NCBI RefSeq assembly: GCF_033097365.1
Contig: NZ_AP028461.1
Span: 6,014,001-6,078,000, forward strand
Origin: Actinoplanes sichuanensis
Lineage (GTDB): Bacteria; Actinomycetota; Actinomycetes; Mycobacteriales; Micromonosporaceae
DNA: 64,000 nucleotides
Direction of reading: 5' to 3'
The notes under the pieces were generated by a model. That model was not told where the DNA came from. It saw nothing but the letters and a program-made list of their open reading frames with translations, and ran no database searches. Position 1 is the stretch's first letter, and each line of letters opens with the position of its first letter. The position numbers and the translations under genes were made by a program. Shown in pieces: positions 33,592-42,772 of the stretch.

Positions 33592-34626
33592 ATGAGTGAC
33601 CGCCTGACCAGTCTGCTCGGTATCGAGCATCCGATCGTGCAGGGCCCGTTCGGCGGTGGCATGTCCGCGGTGCCGTTGACCGTCGCGGTCAGCGCGGCCG
33701 GTGGGCTCGGCTCGTTCGGGGCGAACCACTTGGCGCCCGACCGGGTCACCGCCCTGGTCGGTGAGCTTCGCGCGGCCGTTCCCGCCGGCCGTCCGTTCAA
33801 CGTCAACCTGTGGGTGCCGCACCTCGGCGAGCAGGAGCTGCGTCCCTCAGCCGCCGACTTCGAACGGTTGCGGCCCCTCTACGAGCGCCTCGGCCTGCCG
33901 GTCCCCGAGGGTTACGCTCCCCCGCCGCTCTTCGACGACCAGATCGACGCCCTTCTGGCCGCTGGGCCACCGGTGATCAGCTTCGTGATGGGCGTCCCAC
34001 CGGCCCGGGTGATCGACGAGGCCCGCCGCCGCGGCATCGTCACGCTGGGCACCGCCACGACAGTCGACGAGGCGGTGGCCCTGGAGCAGGCAGGCGTGGA
34101 CGTGGTGATCGCCTCCGGCAGCGACGCCGGCGGTCACCGTGGCGCGTTCCTGCGCCCCCTGGCCGAGTCACTGGTGGGCACGTTCTCCCTGGTGCCGCAG
34201 GTGGCCGACGCGGTCCGGATCCCGGTGCTGGCGGCCGGTGGTATCGCCGACCGTCGGGGTGTGACCGCGGCACTGGCCCTCGGTGCTGACGGTGTCCAGA
34301 TCGGCACCGGTTTCCTGGCCACCGCCGAGTCCTCGGCAAGCCCCGCACACCGCGCCGCGCTGGCCTCCCCCGACGCTCGCACAACCGTCCTGACCAGGAT
34401 TTTCTCCGGCCGGCACGCCCGAGCGATCCTCAATCCGCTGATCCGCGAACTGGCCGCCGAGGAGGACAGCGTCCCCGCGTATCCGGTGCAGAACACCCTG
34501 ATGCGCCCTCTGCGGGCCGCCGGCGCGGCCCGAAACGACGCCACCTATGTCAACCTGTGGGCGGGTCAGGCCGCCGCTCTGTCCCGCCCCGTCCCGGCCG
34601 CCGACTACCTGAAGTCCCTGCTCTAG
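33592..34626 (+). CDS. Nitronate monooxygenase-family flavoprotein
   Basis: 344 residues from ATG 33592, GAGGAGGG upstream. TIM-barrel FMN enzyme of the NMO/2-nitropropane dioxygenase family: HPIVQGPFGGGMS, VIASGSDAGGHRGAF (catalytic His region), VPVLAAGGIADRRGVTAALALGADGVQIGT. It oxidises alkyl nitronates or reduces quinones in related proteins. Its stop overlaps the convergent methyltransferase stop in CTAG. Confidence 0.87.
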   Translation: MSDRLTSLLGIEHPIVQGPFGGGMSAVPLTVAVSAAGGLGSFGANHLAPDRVTALVGELRAAVPAGRPFNVNLWVPHLGEQELRPSAADFERLRPLYERLGLPVPEGYAPPPLFDDQIDALLAAGPPVISFVMGVPPARVIDEARRRGIVTLGTATTVDEAVALEQAGVDVVIASGSDAGGHRGAFLRPLAESLVGTFSLVPQVADAVRIPVLAAGGIADRRGVTAALALGADGVQIGTGFLATAESSASPAHRAALASPDARTTVLTRIFSGRHARAILNPLIRELAAEEDSVPAYPVQNTLMRPLRAAGAARNDATYVNLWAGQAAALSRPVPAADYLKSLL

Positions 34627-35378
34627 CCGTTCAGCCGGCGGGCCAGGAGAGTGAACGTGTTGGGGAGGCGGCCGTTCCAGGCGGCGGCGTGCACTCCCCC
34701 CATCCGCCAGAACGGCTCGGGGTGTTCGGCCAGGTGGAGTAGCCGCAGACCGGCCGAGGTGACCGCGGTGACGATCTCGGCCAGAGTGCGCTGCCATTGG
34801 ACGGCCCCGCCCGCCGGGAACGAGTCGTTGACGTGGCTGGGCGCGAAATAGCTGCGGTCCGGTCGGATCCCCGGCTCGTCGGGGTCCCAGGTCCACAGCG
34901 GTGCGGCGGGATGCTCCTCGTAGATGAAGAGATGACCGGACGGGCGCAGCAGACGGACGATGTCGGCGGCCCACGCCTGCAGATCGGGCATCCAGATGAG
35001 AGCGCCCTTGCCGGTGTAGACGAGGTCCGCGCAGCCGTCGGCCAGTGGAGCTCCGGGCAGGGCGGCGACCACATAGCGGCAGTCGGCGCCGAGTTCGGTG
35101 GCCCGGCGCTGGGCGGCCCCGGCGGCGACCTCGCTGTAGTCGACACCGGTCACCGAACGGGCACCGGCCTGCAGGAGCCCGATGTCGTCGGTGCCGTGGC
35201 CGCTCTGCCAGTGGACGACGTCCGGTGCGGTGCGCAGCACGTCGTGCAGCAGGTCGCGTTCGAGTGTGGTGAGGGAGGTGCCGGAGGCCGCCTGGGCGAG
35301 CAGTTCCGAATACTCGCGGACGTGTTTCTCGGAGGCCGCCTCCCAGGCGTCCCGATTGGCCCGGGTCGTCGTATCCAT
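34623..35378 (-). CDS. Class I SAM-dependent methyltransferase
   Basis: 251 residues from ATG 35378. Motif I is degenerate (VVHWQSGHGTDDIGLL rather than VLDLGCG), but post-I (SVTGVDYSE), motif II (CADLVYTGKGALIW) and LLRPSGHLFIYEEHP are clear. A group of actinobacterial methyltransferases has this HWQSGHGTD form. Target unknown. Convergent with the NMO gene. Confidence 0.75.
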   Translation of the reverse strand: MDTTTRANRDAWEAASEKHVREYSELLAQAASGTSLTTLERDLLHDVLRTAPDVVHWQSGHGTDDIGLLQAGARSVTGVDYSEVAAGAAQRRATELGADCRYVVAALPGAPLADGCADLVYTGKGALIWMPDLQAWAADIVRLLRPSGHLFIYEEHPAAPLWTWDPDEPGIRPDRSYFAPSHVNDSFPAGGAVQWQRTLAEIVTAVTSAGLRLLHLAEHPEPFWRMGGVHAAAWNGRLPNTFTLLARRLNG

Positions 35379-35443
35379 CCCTCGACCATTCAGCACAGTC
35401 ACTGCCCGGTCCAACGCAATAGCACCTCGGTCGAGCCGCAGAA

Positions 35444-35467
35444 CGCGCCGGCCGACTGACCGGCGCG
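35444..35467 (-). terminator. Hairpin after gntP-like gene
   Basis: CGCGCCGG and CCGGCGCG pair across an eight-base loop, 18 bases beyond the permease stop on the minus strand. Confidence 0.5.
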
Positions 35468-35484
35468 CTGTGGCCGTACCGAAA

Positions 35485-36996
35485 TCAAATGAAGAGGGAG
35501 ATGAGCATCACGCAGGCAAAACCGACCACCGAGATGATCGTCTCCATTATCGACCAGGTTTTGATCGTCTGACCGACGGTCATGCCGAAGTATTCCTTGA
35601 CCATCCAGAAACCGGCGTCGTTGACGTGGGAGAAGAATAGTGATCCGGCACCGATCGCCAACGCCAGCAGGGAGACCTCGGGGCGGTCCAGGGTGGCGGC
35701 GAGCGGGGCCACGATTCCGGCCGCGGTGATCGTGGCGACCGTTGCCGAGCCGGTGGCCACTCGGATTCCCACAGCCACCAGGAAGCCCAGGAGCAGGGCG
35801 TTGATGTTGGCGTCACGGGCGGCGTCGGCGATCACGTTGCCCACTCCGGCGTCTACCAGGACCTGTTTGAAACCGCCGCCGGCCGCGACGATCAGCAGGA
35901 TTCCGGCGATCGGCGGAAGCGCGCCGCCGAGAACGGCATTCGTTTCGCGGCGGTCGAAACCGGCTCGGTGACCGAGTGCCCACATGGCTACGAACACCCC
36001 GGCGAGAAGGGCGACCACCGGTTCGCCGACCACCTCGAGAATGTCGCGGACGCGGTCGCCTTCGGGGAGCAGCAATTCGGCGGCGCCGCGGGCCAGCATC
36101 AGCGCGACCGGAAGCAGAACGGTGAGCACGGCCGCCCAGAAGCCGGGATTGCGGCGCGGACCCAACTGCTCGTCGACCGATCTGCCGGGGCCGACCGGAT
36201 CGGCGATATCGTCACGGTCGACGAAGTCCTGGCCACCGACGGGTCCGGTGGCCGGCCGATCGAGGTCAGCGGAGCCGCCGCCGGAGGAAGCCGTGCGAGC
36301 GGAGGGAGCGGCGTCGGAAGGACCGCCGGCCGCGGCCGACAACGCCGGGACCGGGAGCGGAACCCGCTTGGCGATGAAGTTGCCGAAGATCGGCCCGGCG
36401 ACGATCACCGTCGGGATGGCGCAGATCAGGCCGAGCATCAGGGTGAGGCCCAGGTCGGCCTGGAGGCTTTCGATGGCGACCAGTGGCCCCGGATGCGGCG
36501 GCACCAGACCGTGCAACACCGACAGTCCGGCCAGCGCCGGGATGCCCAGGCGGAGCAGTCCCACATCGGTACGCCGTGCGACAAGCAACACGATCGGCAC
36601 CAGCAACACGACGCCGACCTCGAAGAACAACGGCAACCCGATGAGCGCCGCGACCCCGGCCATCGCCCACGGCAGGGCGGCCCCGGAGACGCCGTTGACG
36701 ATGCGGTTCACGATGCCGTCGGCGCCGCCGGATTCGGCGAGGAGCGCGCCGACCATCGAGCCGAGCGCGATCAGGACGCCGACCCCACCGGCCGTGGTGC
36801 CGAGCCCTTTGGTGAACGAGTCGACGGTGTCGGCCGGCGCGGCGCCCGCGGTGAGCCCGAGGACGCCGGCGCCGGTGATCAACGCGAGGAACGGATGCCA
36901 TTTGGCCCAGGCGATCAGCACGACTACCGCCGCGATGCCGAGCACCGCCGCGAGCACGAGCTGGGCGGTGCCGGCATCGGTGATGGTCTCCGTCAT
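35485..36996 (-). CDS. gntP: Gluconate:H+ symporter family permease
   Basis: 503 residues, about 12-14 helices. GntP features include KWHPFLALITGAGVLGL at the N-terminus, GIPALAGLSVLHGLVPPHPGPL, and FFSHVNDAGFWMVKEYFG at the C-terminus. A hydrophilic insert of about 70 residues rich in Ser, Gly and Asp lies mid-protein in the cytoplasmic loop. It imports gluconate or a similar sugar acid. No gluconokinase is adjacent. Confidence 0.88.
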   Translation of the reverse strand: MTETITDAGTAQLVLAAVLGIAAVVVLIAWAKWHPFLALITGAGVLGLTAGAAPADTVDSFTKGLGTTAGGVGVLIALGSMVGALLAESGGADGIVNRIVNGVSGAALPWAMAGVAALIGLPLFFEVGVVLLVPIVLLVARRTDVGLLRLGIPALAGLSVLHGLVPPHPGPLVAIESLQADLGLTLMLGLICAIPTVIVAGPIFGNFIAKRVPLPVPALSAAAGGPSDAAPSARTASSGGGSADLDRPATGPVGGQDFVDRDDIADPVGPGRSVDEQLGPRRNPGFWAAVLTVLLPVALMLARGAAELLLPEGDRVRDILEVVGEPVVALLAGVFVAMWALGHRAGFDRRETNAVLGGALPPIAGILLIVAAGGGFKQVLVDAGVGNVIADAARDANINALLLGFLVAVGIRVATGSATVATITAAGIVAPLAATLDRPEVSLLALAIGAGSLFFSHVNDAGFWMVKEYFGMTVGQTIKTWSIMETIISVVGFACVMLISLFI

Positions 36997-37005
36997 GCGG
37001 CGCGT

Positions 37006-38550
37006 TTACCCCGCGGAAACAGTCCTCAATCCAGGGGTGAGCGGGTTGCCGGAGCCGGACTTGAGCGTGACCGGCGACTCCGGGAAGACGGCTGGGCAGT
37101 GGGTGCCCTTGGCGGGCAGGCGTCGTTCGACGAGGTAGGTGTCGATCGCGGCCCGGGCGCAGTCGCTCAGCCAGTAGGTGCCGTGCCCGACCCCGTCGTA
37201 GGTGAGGAACGTGGCGCTCGGCAGCTGACTCGCTAGGGACCGGCCCCACTGGTACGGGGTGGCGACGTCGTACCGGCTGTTGGCGAGCAGGATCGGCGGC
37301 AGTTTCGACGAGGCGTGCAGGCGGTGCGGCGGGTTGGTGACCGGGTACGGCCAGTTCTGGCAGGACGTCAGGTCGGTCCAAGCGATCGGGCTCAGTCGGG
37401 TGTGCGGGGCGAGCCGGTTCTGTTCCTTCTCCAGCTGCCGGAGGTTGCGGTAGGAGCCGACCTCGAAGCGGAAGTCGGAGCACATCACCGGAAGGTAGCC
37501 GTAGGGGGTGGGCTCGCCCCGGTGCCGCGCCCCGGATCCGCCACCGTTACCGAAATAGATCAGATCCTCGGCCAGGTAGAACCAGTCGGCGGGGTCGTAC
37601 ATGTAGCCGAAGACCAGCGAGACCAGGAGCTCCGGGGAGATCGGGAAACCGTCGACGATCAGCTTGCCGGCCTCGGCGCGGGCGTACAGGTCGTCGAAGT
37701 ACGCGAGTGCGCCCTGTTCGTGCAGCGCGCATGCGGTGGTCCGGTCGCACCAGGCCGTGAACTGGAGGAACGAGTCCTCCATGGCCAGCGTCTCCCACTT
37801 CTGGTAGTCGGCGATGCTCTGCGAGTGGTCCATGTTCGAGTCCAGCGTCATGGCCCGGATCCGGTCCGGGAACAGCTCGGCGTACTGCTGGCCGATCATT
37901 GTTCCGTAGGAGACGCCGTAATAGCTGATCTTGCGCTCGCCGATGGCGGCCCGGATCGCGTCCATGTCGCGGACCACGCTCGCCGTGTCGACGTACTTCA
38001 CGAGCGGCCCGGACAGATCCCGGCAGGTCTTGACGAGAGCCTTGTTGGCGGCCCGCAGCGCCGCGTACTCGGACGGGCTGTGCGGGTACAGCACGTCCCC
38101 CTGCGCGCTGACCGCGTCGCTGTCGCAGTTGATCACGTTGCTGCGGGCCTGACCGCGCGGGTCGAACCCGATGACGTCGAACCGGTCGGTGATCGTGTCC
38201 GAGAATGATTCCCCGGCACGGTAGGCGAAGGTCACCCCGGAGCCGCCCGGACCACCCGGGTTGATCAGCAGCGGGCCGATCCGCCGGGACGGATCCGACG
38301 CGGGCAGCTTGGCCAGCGCCAGAGTGATGGTCGAGCCACCCGGGCGCGACCAGTCGACGGGAACCTCGAGCTCACCGCAGACGACCCGATCCGGAGCCTC
38401 ATCCTCCGGGTCACACGGGCCCCAGGCGATCGCATCCGCAATCGATCCCGTCCCGGCCGGTTGCGCGGCACGGGCATCTCCCGGCGTCACCGCCGCGAGC
38501 AGGGCTAACACCATCAGCGGTACGGCCAAACGAACACTTGAGCGACGCAT
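37006..38550 (-). CDS. Secreted tripeptidyl aminopeptidase-like alpha/beta hydrolase
   Basis: 514 residues with a Sec signal peptide (RLAVPLMVLALLAAVTPG, cleavage near ARAA). Streptomyces SlpD/SlpE/Tap-like features: GPLLINPGGPGGSGV oxyanion loop, nucleophile Ser in YYGVSYGTMIGQQYA, Asp in ANSRYDVATPYQWG, His in DGVGHGTYW. The C-terminal TAP-like domain is present. It should cleave peptides outside the cell. The gntP start lies nine bases downstream, so they may be transcribed together though the functions look unrelated. Confidence 0.87.
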   Translation of the reverse strand: MRRSSVRLAVPLMVLALLAAVTPGDARAAQPAGTGSIADAIAWGPCDPEDEAPDRVVCGELEVPVDWSRPGGSTITLALAKLPASDPSRRIGPLLINPGGPGGSGVTFAYRAGESFSDTITDRFDVIGFDPRGQARSNVINCDSDAVSAQGDVLYPHSPSEYAALRAANKALVKTCRDLSGPLVKYVDTASVVRDMDAIRAAIGERKISYYGVSYGTMIGQQYAELFPDRIRAMTLDSNMDHSQSIADYQKWETLAMEDSFLQFTAWCDRTTACALHEQGALAYFDDLYARAEAGKLIVDGFPISPELLVSLVFGYMYDPADWFYLAEDLIYFGNGGGSGARHRGEPTPYGYLPVMCSDFRFEVGSYRNLRQLEKEQNRLAPHTRLSPIAWTDLTSCQNWPYPVTNPPHRLHASSKLPPILLANSRYDVATPYQWGRSLASQLPSATFLTYDGVGHGTYWLSDCARAAIDTYLVERRLPAKGTHCPAVFPESPVTLKSGSGNPLTPGLRTVSAG

Positions 38551-38618
38551 GGGCAGACCTCACGTGTCGACGACAGAGTCGCGCCCCATTTAAGTCTGCC
38601 GATGCAAGGGAAGCGCGA

Positions 38619-39293
38619 TCAGCGACCGGACAGCTGAGCCTTCACGCCGCGGGTCAGGTCGTCACCGAGGATTTCGGCGTCGCCGCGGGCGATCGCGTCG
38701 AGGGCGAGCGCCGCCACCTCGGCCGGGTCGCTCTTCTGATCGGCCGGGACCGCCGCGGCCATGTCGGTGTCCATGTACCCGACGTGCAGGCCGGTCACCA
38801 CGATCCCGCGCGGGGCGAGCAGTTCACGGCTGGCGTTGGTGAGCGCCCACGCCGCCGCCTTCGCCGCCGAGTAGGAACCGTATCCACCGGGATGCAGCCA
38901 GGACAGCACGGACAGCACGTTGAGCACCGCTCCCCCGCCGTTGCCCTCGATGACCGGCGCGAACGCCCGGGTGGCGAACAGCGTGCCGAAGTAGTTGGTC
39001 TCCATGTCGAGCCGAATCCCGTCCAGATCCCCGTCCAGGACCGGCCCGCCGACGGCGACGCCGGCGTTGTTGATCAGGAGGGTGGCATCGGCCGCGGTGA
39101 CGGCCGCCTTGGCCACCGACTCCGGGTCGGTGACGTCGAGCTGGAGCGGAATCGCTCCGGGCAGGTCGACGGTCTCCGGGTTTCGGGCCGCGGCGTAGAC
39201 CTTGGCGCCACGCTGGAGCAACTGAAGGGCGAGCTGGCGACCGAACCCGCGGTTGGCTCCGGTGACGACGGCGACTGCGTTGTTGAGTTCCAC
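38619..39293 (-). CDS. Short-chain dehydrogenase/reductase
   Basis: 224 residues from GTG 39293. VVTGANRGFGRQLA, LLINNAGVAVG, and YSAAKAAAWALT give the SDR cofactor site, NAG and Tyr/Lys pair; AAARNPE after strand 2 favours NADP(H). The upstream in-frame extension covers the operator and is rejected. Divergent from a TetR gene 83 bases away, its likely repressor. Confidence 0.85.
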   Translation of the reverse strand: MELNNAVAVVTGANRGFGRQLALQLLQRGAKVYAAARNPETVDLPGAIPLQLDVTDPESVAKAAVTAADATLLINNAGVAVGGPVLDGDLDGIRLDMETNYFGTLFATRAFAPVIEGNGGGAVLNVLSVLSWLHPGGYGSYSAAKAAAWALTNASRELLAPRGIVVTGLHVGYMDTDMAAAVPADQKSDPAEVAALALDAIARGDAEILGDDLTRGVKAQLSGR

Positions 39294-39344
39294 GGGGATT
39301 AGATTATGGCCATCATCTGAAAACCGCCAGAGCCTCCCGAGGTA

Positions 39345-39366
39345 ATAGATGACACACATAATCTAT
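39345..39366. promoter_or_regulatory. TetR operator candidate between SDR and TetR
   Basis: ATAGAT (39345-39350) and ATCTAT (39361-39366) are inverted around a ten-base spacer; a further AGATTAT at 39301 repeats the ATAATCT at 39358-39364 in inverse orientation. Located between divergent genes, ten bases from the TetR start. Confidence 0.5.
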
Positions 39367-39376
39367 AGTTGCGGTC

Positions 39377-40180
39377 ATGGGACGGGTGTCGCAGGCGCAG
39401 GCCGCCGAAAACCGGGAACGCATCGTGGCGACGGCAGCACGCCTCTTCCGCGAGCACGGAATCGCCGGCGTCAGCGTCGCCGACGTGACAGCCGAGGCCG
39501 GCCTGACGCACGGCGGTTTCTACAAGCACTTCGCCTCGAAGGACGCGTTGGTGGCCGAAGCGGTGACCCGAGCCTTCGCCGACCAGGCCGCGACCCTCCG
39601 CCCACCGACCGGCGCCCCCGACTCGGCCCCCGCCGCCAACCCGGTCCACGCCCTCGGCTCGGCCCCCGCCGCCAACCCGGTCCACGCCCTCGGCTTGGCC
39701 CCCGCCGCCAACCCGGCACACGCCGCAGACTCGACTCACGCCCCTGACTTGGCCCCCGCCGCCGGCTCGGCCCACGCACCCGACTCGGCCACCGGCCCTC
39801 GATCTGCGGGCGACGTGAACGGTGAGTTTCCCGCGAACCAGGCCGAAGGCCCCACGCCCGGGGATGCCGATCAACGGCGGGCATTGATCAGCGCCTACCT
39901 GTCTGCGGCGCACCGCGACGATCCCGGCAGCGGATGCCCCTCAGCCGGTTTCGGCGGCGACGTGGCCCGAGCGACAGGCGGCGACGCGACACGGGCGGCC
40001 TACGCGGCGGGTGTCGAGGGTTTCGCCCGCTTTCTCGGCAGCGGCCAGGAGCCGGACCTCGCGGCCCTCAGCACCATGGTCGGCGCCCTGATCCTGTCCC
40101 GCGCGACAGCCGGCACCGAACTCTCCGACCGAATCCTCGCCGCCGCCCACGAAAGCCTGACCAAACCGACCGTGCCGTAG
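39377..40180 (+). CDS. TetR regulator with inserted repeat tract
   Basis: 267 residues, about 70 longer than usual. The HTH is normal (VSVADVTAEAGLTHGGFYKHFASKDALV, residues 33-60). Residues about 77-145 are a low-complexity insert built from 12-residue units (APAANPVHALGS), coded by 36-bp DNA repeats at 39626-39787. The ligand domain resumes at DADQRRALISAYLSAAHRDDPGSGCPSAG, a signature of the TetR_C_33/CgmR-like group. The insert falls between helices of the ligand domain. Divergent from an SDR gene, its likely target. Confidence 0.8.
   Translation: MGRVSQAQAAENRERIVATAARLFREHGIAGVSVADVTAEAGLTHGGFYKHFASKDALVAEAVTRAFADQAATLRPPTGAPDSAPAANPVHALGSAPAANPVHALGLAPAANPAHAADSTHAPDLAPAAGSAHAPDSATGPRSAGDVNGEFPANQAEGPTPGDADQRRALISAYLSAAHRDDPGSGCPSAGFGGDVARATGGDATRAAYAAGVEGFARFLGSGQEPDLAALSTMVGALILSRATAGTELSDRILAAAHESLTKPTVP
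39626..39787 (+). repeat. 36-bp tandem repeats inside TetR gene
   Basis: Units at 39626-39661 and 39662-39697 differ only near the last codon; 39698-39733 and 39752-39787 are diverged copies separated by an 18-bp half unit. Each begins GCCCCCGCCGCC. The period is a multiple of three, so copy changes keep the frame. Confidence 0.85.
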
Positions 40181-40308
40181 ACCGGCGGCGACTGCGGCCC
40201 GTCAACACCCGATCCGCGTCAAGGAGCCAGGCAACGAAAAGCGCACGGCGAAGATCGAGGCAGCAGAACCGACCGCCCCGCGAAACAGCGCCCCAACCAG
40301 CAGCCCGA

Positions 40309-40438
40309 AACAGCGGCCCGGAACAGCAGCGCGGAGCAGCGGCCCGAAACAGCAGCCCGAAACAGCAGCGCGGAGCAGCGGCCCGAAACAGCAGCCCGAA
40401 ACAGCAGCGCGGAGCAGCGACCCGAAACAGCGGCAGCG
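40309..40438. repeat. 13-bp minisatellite, ten units
   Basis: Ten head-to-tail 13-bp units of the types AACAGCAGCGCGG, AGCAGCGGCCCGA and AACAGCAGCCCGA, forming a 39-bp higher-order period. Diverged units extend left to about 40283. Long open frames on both strands here are a by-product of repeats that avoid stops. It fills most of the 317-base gap between converging TetR genes, where no gene is seen. Confidence 0.8.
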
Positions 40439-40497
40439 GACCACCGGCCCGGAACAGCAGCGCGGCTGGAACCGGTGTCAGCGGCTGCAACCGCTGG

Positions 40498-41100
40498 TCA
40501 GCCGAGGGGTAGGCCGTCCTGGAGCAGGGTCAGCGCCTTCTCCAAGCGGTGGTAGTCGTGAAGGGTCATGCCGTCGGTCAAGACGCGGTTCGATGGGAGG
40601 ACCGCCAGCATGGCGCCGACCGCGGCGCCCGCCGTGACCCGGGCCGAGAAGTCGTCGGCGGGTAGGCCCGCCCGCTCGGCGATCGCCTCGGCGACCAGGT
40701 CGATCGCGTCGGTCATCTGGTGCATGATGCGCGCTCTCAACTCAGGGACTCCGAGCGCTAGAGCCTGGCGCCGGCGCTCGAACTCCCACGTCTCCGGGCT
40801 CATGTTCGAAAAGACCTCGTGCACCGCCCGCAGGATGGCCTCGACCGCCTGGAACTCGGCCGGCTGGGCGCGGATCGCGTGGACCAGCACCGCGTCGACG
40901 TCGTCGACCAGGATCGCGGCCTCCTTCGTCGGGAAGTAGCGGAAGAACGTGCTCGGCGAGATCTCCGACGCCTCCGCGATCTGCTCCACCGTCGTCGCGG
41001 CGTAGCCCTGCTCCTCGATCAGCCGCATCGCCTGCTCGCGAATGGTGGCGCGGGTCTTCGCCTTCTTACGGGCGCGCAGGCTGTCCGAGGGGGCGCTCAT
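40498..41100 (-). CDS. TetR regulator of adjacent MFS exporter
   Basis: 200 residues. HTH AATTVEQIAEASEISPSTFFRYFPTKEAAIL (residues 35-65). It follows the MFS gene on the same strand and its start overlaps the MFS stop in ATGA, so the repressor is made from the same message as the pump, giving feedback. Confidence 0.87.
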   Translation of the reverse strand: MSAPSDSLRARKKAKTRATIREQAMRLIEEQGYAATTVEQIAEASEISPSTFFRYFPTKEAAILVDDVDAVLVHAIRAQPAEFQAVEAILRAVHEVFSNMSPETWEFERRRQALALGVPELRARIMHQMTDAIDLVAEAIAERAGLPADDFSARVTAGAAVGAMLAVLPSNRVLTDGMTLHDYHRLEKALTLLQDGLPLG

Positions 41101-42605
41101 ACTCCCGATTCTGCCAGCACCGCCGCTGGTCGCCCGGTGCGCGCACCGCGCGGCAGGATCATCAGGGCCAGGACCACGCCGGCCGCTGCGACGCCGCCGG
41201 AGACGACCAGTGACAGATCCATGCCGTGCACGAACGCAGCCCGTACTGCGGCCAGCAGGTCGTCGTCGCCGAGGCGCTGGGCCACGGCGGCTCCGGCGGC
41301 GGCGCTGTCGCGCACCTGCTCCCCCGCCGCGTCGGGCAGTGCCGAGCGATACCCCGCATTCAGCACCATGCCCAGGACGGCGACCCCGATGGCGCTGCCC
41401 ACCTGGCGGATCGCCTGAATCAGGGCATTGCCGACCCCGCTGCGCTCGGCGTCGAGGGTGCTGATCGTGACATTCATCGAGGTGGGCATGGTGAGGCCGA
41501 GGCCGACACCGGCAACGCCGATCCAGGCGCCGACCACCGCATAACCCGCCGCGGCGTCGGTGGCCGCGCCGGTGAACAGGGCGGCGGCCATCAGCGCGAG
41601 ACCGGCGGCGATCACCACTCGCGGGCCGAACCGGGCGGCCAGTTTCTCACCGACTCGGGCTCCGACCATGAGGCCGCCGATCACCGGCAGCAGCCGGACG
41701 CCGGTGCCGAACGCGTCGGCTCCACCGACTGCCTGGAACAGCTGCGGCAGCGCGAACAGCAGACCGAAGAAGGCGAACCCGGCGATGGTGGCGAGCAGCG
41801 TACCCCCGGCGAACGACCGGTTGCGGAAGAGAGCGAGATCGATCAGCGGCGCGGCGGCCCGTCGCTGCCACCACACCAGCGCGGCGAGCGCGAACAACCC
41901 GACCGCGATGATCACCGAGGCACGCAGGTCACCCCAGCCGCGCTCGCCGGCTTCGATGATGCCGTACGTCACGGCGACCAGCCCTGTCGTCGACAGCAGG
42001 ATGCCGGGCAGATCGAACCGGCGGGCCCGGTCACCATACGACTCGGGCACGAGGACCGCGACCGCGATCAGCCCGAGCACGACGATCGGCAGGTTGATCA
42101 GGAAGACCGAGCCCCAGTGGAAGTTGTCGAGCAGCCAGCCGCCGAGCAGCGGGCCGAGCGGAATGCCGAGGGCGTTAGCGGTGATCCAGATGGTGAGGGC
42201 GCGCGGGCGCTCCCGCTCGTCGAAGAGGACGGTCAGCACCGCACCGATCAGCGACATGATCACGGCCGAGCCGAGGCCCAGGACCGCGCGGGCGGCGATG
42301 AGCTGCCCGGTGGTGTCGGCAAGGGCGCAGGCGGCGGACGCGACCCCGAAGATCGCCAGCGCGATCAGGAGCAGGCGCTTGCGGCCGAACCGGTCGCCGA
42401 GCATGCCGGCCGGCAGCAGCGCCGCGGCCAGGACCAGCAGATACGAAGTGGTGAACCACTGGAGGTCGGCGGTGGTGGCGCCGAGATCACGGGCCAGCGT
42501 GGGCAGCGCGACGCTGAGCACGGTGCTGTCCAGCCCGATGACGACGGTGCAGAGGGCGAGGGCGGCCAGGGCCGACCATCGGTGAGCTGTTCTGAAAGCG
42601 ACCAT
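41097..42605 (-). CDS. MFS drug exporter, DHA2 family
   Basis: 502 residues, 14 helices. VVIGLDSTVLSVALPTLARDLG, then LPAGMLGDRFGRKRLLLIAL (motif A), and ARAVLGLGSAVIMSLIG. Close to other actinobacterial EmrB/QacA drug exporters and a distant paralogue of the MFS protein at 1845. Upstream of the start there is a loose dyad CTCT-N6-AGAG (about 42620) that may bind the TetR partner. Confidence 0.9.
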   Translation of the reverse strand: MVAFRTAHRWSALAALALCTVVIGLDSTVLSVALPTLARDLGATTADLQWFTTSYLLVLAAALLPAGMLGDRFGRKRLLLIALAIFGVASAACALADTTGQLIAARAVLGLGSAVIMSLIGAVLTVLFDERERPRALTIWITANALGIPLGPLLGGWLLDNFHWGSVFLINLPIVVLGLIAVAVLVPESYGDRARRFDLPGILLSTTGLVAVTYGIIEAGERGWGDLRASVIIAVGLFALAALVWWQRRAAAPLIDLALFRNRSFAGGTLLATIAGFAFFGLLFALPQLFQAVGGADAFGTGVRLLPVIGGLMVGARVGEKLAARFGPRVVIAAGLALMAAALFTGAATDAAAGYAVVGAWIGVAGVGLGLTMPTSMNVTISTLDAERSGVGNALIQAIRQVGSAIGVAVLGMVLNAGYRSALPDAAGEQVRDSAAAGAAVAQRLGDDDLLAAVRAAFVHGMDLSLVVSGGVAAAGVVLALMILPRGARTGRPAAVLAESGV

Positions 42606-42772
42606 GAAATGAAGGTAGCTCTCAAAAAAGAGTCACTGCCAGATTTGCTGTGTGCCTTCTCAGGGTCGGCGTGCCTCCTGCGAGCCTTGCGAGGTTGTGT
42701 CACGATCTTGGATGGCGTTTCCGGGGTCAGCCGATTTCCCCAGGCCAGTGATGTGCGGAGGATCGATTTCCG

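Noticed and set aside
35485..38550. Functional link between the GntP permease and the secreted peptidase
   Set aside because: They are only nine bases apart, but no shared pathway is evident; proximity alone is not enough.
40309..40438. CRISPR array
   Set aside because: The units are 13 bp, directly adjacent with no spacers, and there are no cas genes.
40186..40512. Gln/Arg/Asn-rich repeat protein over the 13-bp array
   Set aside because: The unit length is not divisible by three and open frames exist on both strands, as expected from stop-free repeats.
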